Below are positions 40,859 through 48,931 of a stretch of 64,000 nt of DNA, in pieces (the first letter of the stretch is position 1; each line of letters starts with the position of its first letter). Below the pieces are notes generated by a model. The model saw only the letters and a list, made by a program, of their open reading frames with translations. It searched no databases and was not told the DNA's origin. Made by a program: the position numbers and the translations under genes. This DNA is from Rhodanobacter humi (GTDB lineage: Bacteria; Pseudomonadota; Gammaproteobacteria; Xanthomonadales; Rhodanobacteraceae), in the NCBI RefSeq assembly GCF_041107455.1, contig NZ_JBGBPY010000001.1:1798001-1862000 (forward strand), in the 5' to 3' direction.

Positions 40859-42076
40859 TCAGCGGCCGCGGCGACCGCCGCCCTTGCCCTGCTGCTTGGC
40901 CTTCTGCAACTCCGCCGCACTGGGCGCCGGCGGCACCTCGCCGGGCTTCAGCGGATTGACCTTGCTGCCGGGCTTGAGGCGGAACTGGCCTTCGGTGACC
41001 ACCTGCTCGCCCGCCTTGAGGCCCGTGCCGATCATCACGTGGCTGTCGCCCACCTCGCCGGCCACGACCACCGGCTGCATCTTGACCGTGTTGTCGGCCT
41101 GCACCTGGTAGACATAGTCGCCGTCGGGGCCGCGCTGCACCGCCTCGGCGGGGATCACCAGCGCGCCATCGTCCACGCGCACCTGCAGGCGCACGTTGAC
41201 GAACTGGCCGGGCCACAGCTCGTTCTTCTCGTTCGGGAACTCCGACTTCAGGCGGAACGTGCCGGTGGTGGTGTCAATCTGGTTGTCGACCACCTTGAGC
41301 ACGCCGCCGGTGGCGACCGGGTGCGCATCCACGCGATCCAGCGCGGTGACCTGCAGCGGCGCCTCCTGCTGCGCCTTGCGCACCAAGTCCAGGTTCTGCT
41401 CGGGCAGGGTGAACATCACGTTGATCGGGTGCAGCTGGGTCAGCGTGACGATGGTGCTGGCGGTGGTCACCACGTTGCCCGGGTCCACGCCGCGGATGCC
41501 GGCGAGCCCGTCGATCGGCGAACGGATCTGGGTGTAGTCGAGCTGGGTCTTCGCACTGCTGATCGCCGCGGCGTCGGCCGCCACCGCCGCCTCGTACTGC
41601 GCCACGGTGTTGTGCTGGGTGATCAGGTCGATCTTCGACACGTACGGGCTGTACTTCGGATCCTTCGAGCGCTCGTAGTTGCTGCGCGCGGTGGCCAGCA
41701 GCGACTGGTCCTGGTTGCGCTTGCCCACCGCCTGGTCGTAGGCCGCCTGGTAGGTGCGCGGGTCGATCTGCGCCAGCAGCTGGCCCTTCTTCACCGGCTG
41801 GCCCTCGGTGAAATCGAGACTCATCAGCTGGCCGCCCACCTGCGGGTTCACCGTGATGGTGTTGAGCGCCTGCACCGTGCCCAGCGCGGTGAGATAGACC
41901 GGCACGTTCTCCCGCGCCACCGGCACCACGGTGACCGGCACCGGGGGAGCACTGTCCTTGCCGCCCGCGTCGCCGGGCTTCCCCGCGCCGCTGGGCTTGT
42001 GCAGCAGGCGCACGGCAACGATGGCCAGCACCACCACCGCGACGACGATCAGCGCGATCTTCCAAAAACGCGACAT
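40859..42076 (-). CDS. mdtA: RND-pump periplasmic adaptor (membrane fusion protein, MdtA-like)
   Basis: A 405-residue adaptor linking the pumps to an outer-membrane channel. It starts at ATG 42076 after CGGGAG. Residues 7-24 are a membrane anchor (IALIVVAVVVLAIVAVRLL) without a lipobox. The lipoyl half-motif GQLMSLDFTEGQPVKKGQLLAQIDP appears, followed by the alpha-helical hairpin (about 115-190) and the complementary lipoyl half (LDYTQIRSPIDGLAGIRGVDPGN). The beta-barrel and membrane-proximal domains follow. The Lys/Gly/Arg-rich C-terminus (KAKQQGKGGGRRGR) is an MdtA-like feature. It is the first gene of the operon adaptor-pump-pump. No regulator is adjacent; the promoter lies in the 384-bp divergent region shared with the cytochrome gene. 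Confidence 0.9.
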   Translation of the reverse strand: MSRFWKIALIVVAVVVLAIVAVRLLHKPSGAGKPGDAGGKDSAPPVPVTVVPVARENVPVYLTALGTVQALNTITVNPQVGGQLMSLDFTEGQPVKKGQLLAQIDPRTYQAAYDQAVGKRNQDQSLLATARSNYERSKDPKYSPYVSKIDLITQHNTVAQYEAAVAADAAAISSAKTQLDYTQIRSPIDGLAGIRGVDPGNVVTTASTIVTLTQLHPINVMFTLPEQNLDLVRKAQQEAPLQVTALDRVDAHPVATGGVLKVVDNQIDTTTGTFRLKSEFPNEKNELWPGQFVNVRLQVRVDDGALVIPAEAVQRGPDGDYVYQVQADNTVKMQPVVVAGEVGDSHVMIGTGLKAGEQVVTEGQFRLKPGSKVNPLKPGEVPPAPSAAELQKAKQQGKGGGRRGR

Positions 42077-42460
42077 TGCAGAAAACTCCCGATATGAAAA
42101 CTGTGCCAGGGTGGAACCCGCGCCGACGCGGTCCGCGGCCGGCTGATGGGGACCAAGCATAGGTGCAGTGCAACGAAATGGAACAATGCCAGTTGACAGG
42201 GGTGGGGCATGACCGATGGCAGGGATGTACTCCCGCCATGTTGCGCCGCGCCGCTTGGACCGGCATCGGGCGCCGCGGTTCCGCGGCGCGACAGATCGCC
42301 GCTGCCGCCGGACGGAGGCTTCGTCTATACTCCGGGCCTTGCGCCTGACCGACTCGCCGCGTTGCATCGCGGCCAAGGCAGGTGCGGGCACCCGACAGCC
42401 AACCGGCAGGCCGGGCGCCGCAGGGGCCTTCCGGACGAACCACCGACCTGGAGTACATAC
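42077..42460. promoter_or_regulatory. Divergent intergenic region: efflux operon and cytochrome c gene
   Basis: These 384 bp hold the promoters of the efflux operon (minus) and the cytochrome gene (plus). TATACT at 42326-42331 is a fair -10 for the cytochrome gene, about 130 bp before its start, but its -35 is poor. I see no gene, no repeat-family copy and no clear operator. Confidence 0.4.
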
Positions 42461-42994
42461 GTGAGCGGTTCCATCAACGATTCCGACCGGGTTTTCGTGC
42501 GCCAGTTCGCCAGGATGATCAGCGGACTGGCGGCGTTGACCGTGGTGCTGATCCTGGTCGCCCTGGCGATCTACCGTAGCGAACCCAAGGAAACCGACCC
42601 GAACGTGCAGGCGCAGGTCGCCGCGCGGCTCGCGCCCGCCGGTGCCGTGTACGCCGGCAACACCGGTCGCGCCGCCATGCAGGCTGCCGCCGATGCCGCG
42701 GCCAAGGCCGCCGCCTCGCAGGTCGCCTACGGCGGCACCACCGACGGCAAGGAAATCTATGGCCAGCTGTGCCACAGCTGCCACACCGCCGGCGTCGCCG
42801 GTGCGCCCAAGCTGGGCGACAAGGCGATGTGGGCGCCGCGCATCGCCGAAGGCCTGGACACCTTGATCAAGCACGCCACCGACGGCTACCACGGTCCGGA
42901 CGGCAACTTCATGCCACCCAAGGGCGGCAACCCCGCGCTCACCGACGCGCAGGTGAAGGCCGCGGTCACCTGGATCGTGGACCAGGCCAAGTAA
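42461..42994 (+). CDS. Membrane-anchored c-type cytochrome (cytochrome c5-like)
   Basis: A 177-residue electron-transfer protein. GTG 42461 is the start: CCTGGAG lies a few bases upstream and no ATG fits. Residues about 20-38 (ISGLAALTVVLILVALAIY) form an uncleaved membrane anchor. An Ala-rich linker (about 60-88) leads to the haem domain, in which the haem c motif is C-H-S-C-H (QLCHSCH) and the distal axial Met is in GNFMPPKGGNP. The GVAGAPKLGDK segment after the haem motif is typical of cytochrome c5. It probably carries electrons to a terminal oxidase. An intrinsic terminator follows closely, so the gene is monocistronic. Confidence 0.9.
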   Translation: MSGSINDSDRVFVRQFARMISGLAALTVVLILVALAIYRSEPKETDPNVQAQVAARLAPAGAVYAGNTGRAAMQAAADAAAKAAASQVAYGGTTDGKEIYGQLCHSCHTAGVAGAPKLGDKAMWAPRIAEGLDTLIKHATDGYHGPDGNFMPPKGGNPALTDAQVKAAVTWIVDQAK

Positions 42995-43050
42995 GGCAGG
43001 CCCCGATCAAGTTGAAGCAAGCGCCGCCCGCTTCAATGAAGCTCAAGCAA

Positions 43051-43076
43051 ACGCCGCCCCTCGTGGGCGGCGTTTT
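43051..43076 (+). terminator. Intrinsic terminator of the cytochrome c gene
   Basis: A 9-bp perfect stem ACGCCGCCC / GGGCGGCGT with a CTCGT loop is followed by TTTCGTTT. It begins 57 bp after the stop codon and has A residues on the 5' side, so it may act in both directions. Confidence 0.82.
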
Positions 43077-43084
43077 CGTTTGCC

Positions 43085-43108
43085 CCCTCTCCCGCTTGCG
43101 GGAGAGGG
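43085..43108. repeat. C-rich hairpin repeat (CCTCTCCCGC family), copy 4, reversed orientation
   Basis: Perfect 11-bp arms CCCTCTCCCGC and GCGGGAGAGGG flank TT. It is followed by TTGGGGAGAGGG, the reverse complement of the leader found before copies 1 and 3, so the orientation is opposite. Confidence 0.78.
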
Positions 43109-43192
43109 TTGGGGAGAGGGCCCATCCCGCGAAAGGCAAGCGCCCCCTCCCTCGCAACCCGACGCAGTAGCCTCAGGCGACACGCCGGGTTC

Positions 43193-43210
43193 GTCGGGAT
43201 GAATCCCGAC
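43193..43210. repeat. Short palindrome GTCGGGAT-GA-ATCCCGAC
   Basis: Perfect 8-bp arms around GA, of the kind dispersed in Xanthomonadales intergenic DNA. It lies 72 bp before the start of the hydrolase gene. Confidence 0.6.
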
Positions 43211-43281
43211 CCACGAGTACCGCCGCCCGGACGCCAAGCATGGCGCCGGGGCGGCGGGAAAGCCTCCGCTACAATGTCCCC

Positions 43282-43965
43282 ATGAACTTCCCCGAACTCC
43301 CGCCCAACCCGGCTGGCTTCCCTACGGAAGCGGCCGCCTTCACGCTCACCGGCCCCGCCGGCGCGCTGGAGTGCATTGGCGACGTGGCCGAGCGTGCCGA
43401 CGCGCGCCGGGGGGTGGCGGTGGTCTGCCACCCCAATCCCGTGCAGGGCGGCACCATGCACAACAAGGTGGTGACGATGGTGGAGCGCGCGCTGCGCGAG
43501 TCGGGGCTGGATACGCTGCGCTTCAACTTCCGCGGCACCGGCGCGTCGGAAGGCACGTACGACGACGGCAACGGCGAGAGCGAGGATCTCGCTGCGGTGG
43601 TGGCCTGGCTGCGCCGCGTGCGCCCCGCCGATGCGTTGTGGCTGGCCGGCTTCTCGTTCGGCAGCTACGTCACCATCCGCAATGCGGTGCGGCTCAAGGC
43701 CGACGCGCTGGTCAGCATCGCGCCGCCGGTGGGGCGCTGGACGATGGGCGACGCGCTGCCCGCCTGCCCGTGGCTGGTGGTGATGGGCGAGGCCGACGAG
43801 GTGGTGGAGCCGCAGGCGGTGTTCGACTGGATCGCCGGCATGGAGCAGCCGCCCGAGCTGATCCGCATGCCCGAGACCGGCCACTTCTTCCATCGCCGGC
43901 TGATGGACCTGCGCGGCGCGGTGAAGCACGCCGTCGCCGACTGGCTGCCGCCGGCGCGCGGCTGA
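43282..43965 (+). CDS. Alpha/beta hydrolase (YtfK/dienelactone-hydrolase-like small hydrolase)
   Basis: A 227-residue cytoplasmic hydrolase. The nucleophile elbow is G-F-S-F-G (LAGFSFGSYVTI, Ser near residue 119). The oxyanion and beta-hairpin segment CHPNPVQGGTMHNKVV and RFNFRGTGASEGTYDDGNGE are signature blocks of the OsmC-neighbouring CHPNP hydrolase group. The acid MGEADEVV and base TGHFFHRR are present. Start ATG 43282 precedes FPELPPNPAG. A TACAAT box at 43270 lies exactly seven bases ahead of the ATG, so the message may be leaderless. The gene precedes zapE by nine bases and appears to be the first gene of a four-gene operon. Substrate unknown. Confidence 0.85.
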   Translation: MNFPELPPNPAGFPTEAAAFTLTGPAGALECIGDVAERADARRGVAVVCHPNPVQGGTMHNKVVTMVERALRESGLDTLRFNFRGTGASEGTYDDGNGESEDLAAVVAWLRRVRPADALWLAGFSFGSYVTIRNAVRLKADALVSIAPPVGRWTMGDALPACPWLVVMGEADEVVEPQAVFDWIAGMEQPPELIRMPETGHFFHRRLMDLRGAVKHAVADWLPPARG

Positions 43966-43974
43966 CCCGCACCC

Positions 43975-45096
43975 ATGCGCGAAACCCCATCGCCCGCACC
44001 CAGCGTGCGCTACCACGAAGGCGTGGCCGCGCACCGCTGGGAATCCGACCCCGCCCAGCTCGCGGTGCTGCCCGAGCTCGACCGCCTGCACGCGGCGCTG
44101 TGCGCCGCGGCGAACGGCAACGGCGGCAGCCTGTTCGGCCGGCTGAAATCGCTGCTCGCCAGCGAATCCACGCCGCCACCGCAGGGCCTGTACCTGTGGG
44201 GCACGGTGGGACGCGGCAAGACCTTCCTGATGGACTTGTTCGCCGCCAGCCTGCCGCACAGCGTGGCGCTGCGCCGGCACTTCCACCGCTTCATGCAGGA
44301 GGTGCACGAGCGCCTGCGCGAACTGGGCGAGCGCCAGGACCCGCTGGACGAGGTGGCTGCCGGCCTCGCCGCGCGCTGCCGCGTGCTGTGCCTGGACGAA
44401 TTCCTGGTCAACGACATCGGCGACGCGATGATCCTCGCACGCCTGCTGGAAAGCCTGTTCGCGCGCGGCGTGGCGCTGGTCACCACCTCGAACACCGCGC
44501 CCGCGAACCTCTACAAGGACGGCCTGCAGCGCGCGCGCTTCCTGCCCGCGATCACACTGCTGGACCGGCACTGCCGCGTGGTCGAGATGGCCTCCTCGCA
44601 CGACTGGCGCCTGCGCGCGCTGAGCCAGGCCGCGGTGTACTACACGCCGCCCGGCGCGGAGGCGCACCGCGCGATGGAACGCATCTTCCAGGGCCATGCC
44701 CGCGGCGACATTCGTGAAGGCGGCGCGCTGCACGTGAACGGCCGCGACATCCCGCTGCGCAAGCGCGCCGACAACCTCCTGTGGTTCGACTTCGCCGCGT
44801 TGTGCGAAGGCCCGCGCGCGGTGGCCGACTACATCGCGCTGGCCAAGGCCGGCCCCGCGGTGATCGTCTCCGACGTGCCGCAGTTCACCGTCTACAGCGA
44901 GGACGCCGCCAAGCGTTTCGTGCAATTGGTCGATGAGTTCTACGACCGCCACGTGAAGCTGATCCTCTCCGCCGCCGCACCCATCACCGAGCTGTACGAC
45001 GGCGAGCGCCACCGCGCCGAATTCGGCCGCACCGAATCGCGCCTGATCGAGATGCAGAGCGAGGAATACCTGGCGCTGCCGCACCGCGCCGATTGA
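43975..45096 (+). CDS. zapE: Cell division ATPase ZapE (AFG1-like)
   Basis: A 373-residue AAA-type ATPase. Walker A is G76-T-V-G-R-G-K-T83, and Walker B is L-C-L-D141-E142 (CRVLCLDEF), with sensor-1-like TTSNTAP at about residue 174. In E. coli ZapE binds FtsZ and works at the Z-ring under low oxygen or late constriction; homologues in mitochondria (AFG1/LACE1) aid protein turnover. The C-terminal region (LLWFDFAALCEGPRAVADYI) and the RFVQLVDEFYDRHVKL block match the family end. It follows the hydrolase gene after nine bases and precedes the DJ-1-like gene by nine bases. There is nothing unusual in length or motifs. Confidence 0.94.
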   Translation: MRETPSPAPSVRYHEGVAAHRWESDPAQLAVLPELDRLHAALCAAANGNGGSLFGRLKSLLASESTPPPQGLYLWGTVGRGKTFLMDLFAASLPHSVALRRHFHRFMQEVHERLRELGERQDPLDEVAAGLAARCRVLCLDEFLVNDIGDAMILARLLESLFARGVALVTTSNTAPANLYKDGLQRARFLPAITLLDRHCRVVEMASSHDWRLRALSQAAVYYTPPGAEAHRAMERIFQGHARGDIREGGALHVNGRDIPLRKRADNLLWFDFAALCEGPRAVADYIALAKAGPAVIVSDVPQFTVYSEDAAKRFVQLVDEFYDRHVKLILSAAAPITELYDGERHRAEFGRTESRLIEMQSEEYLALPHRAD

Positions 45097-45105
45097 CCCT
45101 GCGCC

Positions 45106-45999
45106 ATGTCCCGCCTCCTGATCCCGCTGCCGCGCCGCGACTACGACCCCTCGGAGGCGGCGGTGAGCTGGCAGATCCTGCGCGCCGCCGGCCACGAGGT
45201 GACGTTCGCCACGCCCGACGGCCGGCCTGCGCAAGCCGATACCCTCATGTTGAGCGGCCGCGGCCTGGATCCCTGGGGCTGGATTCCGGGCCTCGACCGA
45301 CTGCGGCTGGTCGGCCTGCTGTTGCGGGCGAACCGCGACGCCCGCCGCGCCCACGCCGCGATGCAGCGCGACGCCGCGTTCCGCGCACCGCTGCGCTGGG
45401 ATGCACTGGACGCGATGGCGTTCGATGGCCTGCTGCTGCCCGGCGGCCATCGCGCGCGCGGCATGCGCGAATACCTGGAGAGCCCGCGCTTGCAGGCGCT
45501 GGTCGCCGCCTGCTTCGCCACCGACAAGCCGGTGGCGGCGATCTGCCACGGCGTGCTGCTGGTCGCGCGCAGCCATGCCGCCGATGGTCGTTCGGTGCTG
45601 CACGGCCGGCGCACCACCGCGCTGACCTGGGCGCTGGAGCAGAAAGCCTGGACCACCGCGCGCATCGTCCGTTTCTGGGATCCGGATTACTACCGCACCT
45701 ATCGCGAAACGCAGGGCGAACCGCCCGGTTACATGTCCACCCAGCAGGAGGTGACGCGCGCGCTGGCCGCGCCGGACGATTTCCTCGACGTGCCGCGCAC
45801 TGCGCCGCATTACCGGCGCAAGACGAGCGGCCTTGCGCGCGACAGCGCGCGCGACGCGACACCGGCCTTCGTGGTGCGGGACGGCAACTATCTCTCTGCG
45901 CGCTGGCCGGGCGACGCGCACCTGTTCGCGCGCGAGTTCGCGGCCATGCTGCGCGAACAGCCCGTCACGCGCATTGCCACCCCATCGCCGCCGCAGTAG
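45106..45999 (+). CDS. DJ-1/PfpI-superfamily type 1 glutamine-amidotransferase-like protein
   Basis: A 297-residue cytoplasmic protein. The nucleophile elbow A-I-C147-H-G carries the Cys, and a conserved Glu/Gly patch GLLLPGGHR precedes it. These match the DJ-1/PfpI superfamily whose members are chaperones, glyoxalases or proteases. It is longer than the minimal domain, with about 90 extra residues at the C-terminus that include PGYMSTQQEVTRALAAPDDF. The gene is nine bases after zapE and 44 bp before the EAL gene, so it is in the same operon. The family is too diverse for a function to be given. Confidence 0.82.
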   Translation: MSRLLIPLPRRDYDPSEAAVSWQILRAAGHEVTFATPDGRPAQADTLMLSGRGLDPWGWIPGLDRLRLVGLLLRANRDARRAHAAMQRDAAFRAPLRWDALDAMAFDGLLLPGGHRARGMREYLESPRLQALVAACFATDKPVAAICHGVLLVARSHAADGRSVLHGRRTTALTWALEQKAWTTARIVRFWDPDYYRTYRETQGEPPGYMSTQQEVTRALAAPDDFLDVPRTAPHYRRKTSGLARDSARDATPAFVVRDGNYLSARWPGDAHLFAREFAAMLREQPVTRIATPSPPQ

Positions 46000-46043
46000 C
46001 CTGCGTCGGCCGGCACCACGCTGCCGCGCAGGGGGAGGGGACG

Positions 46044-47834
46044 ATGGATATCTGGCAGGGCCCGCTCCCTGACGGGCGGCCCGACACCGACCACGTGCCG
46101 GCAACCATGCACGCGAGCGAGCACCACGCCCTGCCCGGCTTCGAGGCGGTGGCCCGGCTGGCGGCCGGCGCGCTGGGCGTGCCGCTGGTGGCCTTGCTGC
46201 TGACCGACGGCAGCGCGTTCTGGTACACCCCGCCCGGCCTGCCGGATGCGCTGCCGCTCGACGACGCGCTGCTTGCCGTCTGCCGCGCCGCCGCGCGCCA
46301 CGGCAACGCCGAGCTGCTGCCCGACGCACGCGAGGATCTCCGCTTCCTGTCCGCCGGCGCCGATTCCACGCAGGCCGGGATCGGCTTTTTCGCTTGCGAA
46401 CCCGTGTTCGGCCTCGGGGGACAAAAGCTGGGCGTATTGCTCGCCCTGGATCGCGGCCCGCATCCGGCGCCGCACGCAAGCGCCCACGCCGCCCTGCGCG
46501 ACGCGGCTTCGCTGGCCGGGACGGGGGCGACGCTGCGCAGCTATCTCAACCGCACCGACCCGGCCACCGGCCTGCCGCACCGCAGCGCCTTCTTCGCCGA
46601 CCTGCGCACGCACCTGCCGGGCGACGACGACACGGCCTGGATCGTCGCCATCGAGGCGGCGCCGGTGGCGCGTTTCAATGCCCTCGTCCGCGCCATGGGC
46701 CACGTCTACGCCGACGCGCTGATGCGCGCGATGGCCGAACGAACGCAGGCGTGGATGACGCCGGACATGCAGCTCTACCAGGTCGGCGTGTCGCGCCTGG
46801 CGGTCCTGCCGGCCGGCCGGCACGATGCGTTGCCTCCCGCGCGCCTGGACGAACTGGTGGCCATGCTGCGCGTCCCTTTCGACTGCCTCGGCGTGCCGCT
46901 GAGCCTGCAGCCCGGCGTGGGCCTGCTCAAGGTCGAGGCGCACGAATTGCGCGGCGGCGATCCGCTGCGGCGCGTGATGAGCGCCTCGCACGTCGCGCAG
47001 GGCAGCGGACGTGGCTGGGCCGTGTACGACCACAGCCAGGACGAGCGCCAGCGCCAGGAGTTCTTCCTGGTCACCGAGCTGGCGGCCGCGCTGTCCGAGC
47101 GCACCGAGCTGGAGCTGCACTACCAGCCGCGCGTGGAACTGGCCAGCGGCCGCTGCGTGGCGCTGGAAGCGCTGGCGCGCTGGCGCCATCCCACCCTAGG
47201 CGCGGTCTCGCCCGCCACCTTCGTGCCGCTGGCCGAGCAAGCCGGCCTGATGCGCGCGCTGACCGACTGGCTGTTCGACCACGGCCTCGCGCAACTGGCC
47301 GCGTGGCTGCGCGACGGGCTCGACGTGCGGCTGTCGCTGAACGTCTCCAGCGTCGACCTGGACGCGATGCTGGAGGCGCGCCTCGCCACGGCGGCGCAGC
47401 GCCACGGCGTGCCGCTGAACCGGCTGGAGCTGGAGTTCACCGAGGGCACCGCGATCCACCACAACGAACTCACCCGCGACGTGCTCGTCGCGCTGCGCCA
47501 TGCCGGCGTGGGCATCGCCATCGACGACTTCGGCATCGGCTACAGCAACCTCGACGCGCTGCGCCGGATGCCGGCCACCTGCCTGAAGATCGACCAGTCG
47601 CTGGTGCGCGGGCTCGACACCCGCCAGCACGACGCCGCGATCGTGCGCGCGATGGCGGCGCTGGGCCACGATCTGGGCTTTCGCGTGGTGATGGAGGGCG
47701 TGGAGACGGCGAGCGTGCTCGCCGCGGTGCGCGACATGGGCTGCGACGAGGTGCAGGGCCATCACATCGCCATGCCGCTCCCGGCGGCCGAGGTGGCCGG
47801 CTGGCTGCGCGCGCATGCGGCACGCGGCGCATGA
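46044..47834 (+). CDS. GAF-degenerate GGDEF-EAL protein, probable c-di-GMP phosphodiesterase
   Basis: A 596-residue cytoplasmic signalling protein. Start ATG 46044 follows GGGGGAGGGG. The GAF-like sensor region (about 30-165) precedes a GGDEF-like region (about 170-330) in which the GG(D/E)EF loop is missing: where it should lie the sequence reads GVSRLAVLPAG. The EAL domain (about 345-590) has the key residues E375-A-L, N in LNVSS, E in EFTEG, IDDFGIGYSNL with both metal-binding aspartates, K in LKIDQSLV, and E in MEGVET. It should hydrolyse c-di-GMP to pGpG. The end QGHHIAMPLPAAEV differs from the usual QGY-x-F-x-x-P. It ends the hydrolase-zapE-DJ-1 operon. Confidence 0.9.
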   Translation: MDIWQGPLPDGRPDTDHVPATMHASEHHALPGFEAVARLAAGALGVPLVALLLTDGSAFWYTPPGLPDALPLDDALLAVCRAAARHGNAELLPDAREDLRFLSAGADSTQAGIGFFACEPVFGLGGQKLGVLLALDRGPHPAPHASAHAALRDAASLAGTGATLRSYLNRTDPATGLPHRSAFFADLRTHLPGDDDTAWIVAIEAAPVARFNALVRAMGHVYADALMRAMAERTQAWMTPDMQLYQVGVSRLAVLPAGRHDALPPARLDELVAMLRVPFDCLGVPLSLQPGVGLLKVEAHELRGGDPLRRVMSASHVAQGSGRGWAVYDHSQDERQRQEFFLVTELAAALSERTELELHYQPRVELASGRCVALEALARWRHPTLGAVSPATFVPLAEQAGLMRALTDWLFDHGLAQLAAWLRDGLDVRLSLNVSSVDLDAMLEARLATAAQRHGVPLNRLELEFTEGTAIHHNELTRDVLVALRHAGVGIAIDDFGIGYSNLDALRRMPATCLKIDQSLVRGLDTRQHDAAIVRAMAALGHDLGFRVVMEGVETASVLAAVRDMGCDEVQGHHIAMPLPAAEVAGWLRAHAARGA

Positions 47835-47875
47835 ACTGCTAAGGTCGCGGCAAATCCGCCGCCGGAAACCCCGCC

Positions 47876-48262
47876 ATGCCTGTCGCCCTCGCCTTCATCC
47901 TGTTGCTCGGCAGCACATCGGCCGGCCCGAACGAGGATTTCGAGGCGCGCGTGCATGCGGCGAAGATGGCCGAGGCCGCCGTCACCGGGCCGGCCTACCA
48001 GAGGGCGCTGTGGGGCAAGATCGGCAACCCCACCACCGACGCCTACAAGGGCTGCATGGCCGGCGACGCGGCGACCGGCAAGTCGCCGTTCACCCTGGTG
48101 CTGGACGTGGATGCGCAGGGCAAGCCGCAGCACGTCGCGGTGCAGCCGGCCACGCCGGTCGCCCGCTGCATGGCCAGCCAGTTCGCCACGTGGACGTTTC
48201 CCGTGCCGCCCGCTGCGCCCAAGCCCTATCCGCTGGAAGTCGATTTCAGCGTGACTCCCTGA
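47876..48262 (+). CDS. Hypothetical exported protein
   Basis: A 128-residue protein with a short signal peptide (MPVALAFILLLGSTSAG, residues 1-17). The mature part begins NEDFEARVHAAKMAEAAV. The core PFTLVLDVDAQGKPQHVAVQPA with MASQFATWTFPVPP resembles the beta-strand and helix pattern of a TonB C-terminal-like energy-transducer domain (inference, weak). Two cysteines occur (GCMAG and ARCMAS). The start ATG lies 41 bp after the EAL stop; it may be the last gene of that operon, and it converges on the DUF1453-like gene with only six bases between. Confidence 0.6.
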   Translation: MPVALAFILLLGSTSAGPNEDFEARVHAAKMAEAAVTGPAYQRALWGKIGNPTTDAYKGCMAGDAATGKSPFTLVLDVDAQGKPQHVAVQPATPVARCMASQFATWTFPVPPAAPKPYPLEVDFSVTP

Positions 48263-48268
48263 ACCATC

Positions 48269-48820
48269 TCAGATGGCCGGGACGCGGGACTGCTGGTAGC
48301 GCCGGTGATGCACCAGCAGGCCGGCGTAGTAGGCGATGTAGTAGCCCACCAGCAGGCCGATCACCAGCATGGTCAGCGGGCTGGACTGGTAGCCCATCTG
48401 CATGCTAGTGCCGGGCGACGCGCTGGCGGCCAGCGCCTCGGCGTGCTGCATCTGCGGCCACAGCACCAGGAAGCGCCAGGCCAGCCGGCCCAGCAGCAGC
48501 GCGGTGAGCACGGCGCCGATCCACGGGTTCGGCACGTAGCAGTCGCCCTTCAGCGGGTCGGTCTCGAAGTGGGTCAGGCGCAAGCCGAGCAGGCCCAGCG
48601 CCGCGCCGATCAGCGCGCCGCCCAGCACGCCTTCGGCAAGCCGGACGTCCTGCAGGCCGCCCAGCATCAGCAAGCCGCCGATCGCCGCGAAGATCACGAT
48701 GCGCGCGGTCATCCGCTTGCGCCGGATCGGCTGGCGGCCGAACTGGCGGCTGATCCGGCGCCAGACCATCAACGCCATCAGCGGCACGATGATCGCGTAG
48801 CTCATCAGATGGGGAGACAT
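48269..48820 (-). CDS. DUF1453/CcdC-like inner-membrane protein
   Basis: A 183-residue protein with about five helices (residues 7-17, 42-50, 62-80, 108-124 and 150-170). The LMSYAIIVPLMALMVWRRISRQFGRQPIRRKRM start and MQMGYQSSPLTMLVIGLLVGYYIAYYAGLLVHHRR end resemble DUF1453 (CcdC-family) proteins of unknown function; I place this tentatively. ATG 48820 is chosen over a codon 17 positions earlier, which would add a charged, non-homologous leader. A 30-bp perfect palindrome lies about 76 bp upstream, between this gene and gpmA. Confidence 0.65.
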   Translation of the reverse strand: MSPHLMSYAIIVPLMALMVWRRISRQFGRQPIRRKRMTARIVIFAAIGGLLMLGGLQDVRLAEGVLGGALIGAALGLLGLRLTHFETDPLKGDCYVPNPWIGAVLTALLLGRLAWRFLVLWPQMQHAEALAASASPGTSMQMGYQSSPLTMLVIGLLVGYYIAYYAGLLVHHRRYQQSRVPAI

Positions 48821-48895
48821 GGTCGGCGCATCCGGCGGGAAGGATGCGCGCAGCCTAGCCGAGCCGCGCACGTCGCGCGACGGACGCGGTGCAGG

Positions 48896-48925
48896 CGTCG
48901 CGCATGACAGCTGTCATGCGCGACG
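48896..48925. promoter_or_regulatory. 30-bp perfect palindrome between gpmA and the DUF1453-like gene
   Basis: Each 15-bp half reads CGTCGCGCATGACAG and its exact complement follows with no loop, the centre being AGCT. It starts 6 bases beyond the gpmA stop codon and is also about 76-105 bp upstream of the DUF1453-like start. It could be a transcript-end hairpin or a dimer-binding operator. No T-run is present. Confidence 0.75.
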
Positions 48926-48931
48926 GAACGA

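Noticed and set aside
37454-42097. A 1547-codon plus-strand reading frame opposite mdtB- and mdtA-like genes
   Set aside because: Antisense shadow of the efflux genes; composition biased to His, Arg, Gln and no recognisable family.
43033-46479. A 1148-codon minus-strand frame opposite the hydrolase-zapE-DJ-1 operon
   Set aside because: Antisense shadow with no motifs; all three plus-strand genes carry conserved catalytic residues.
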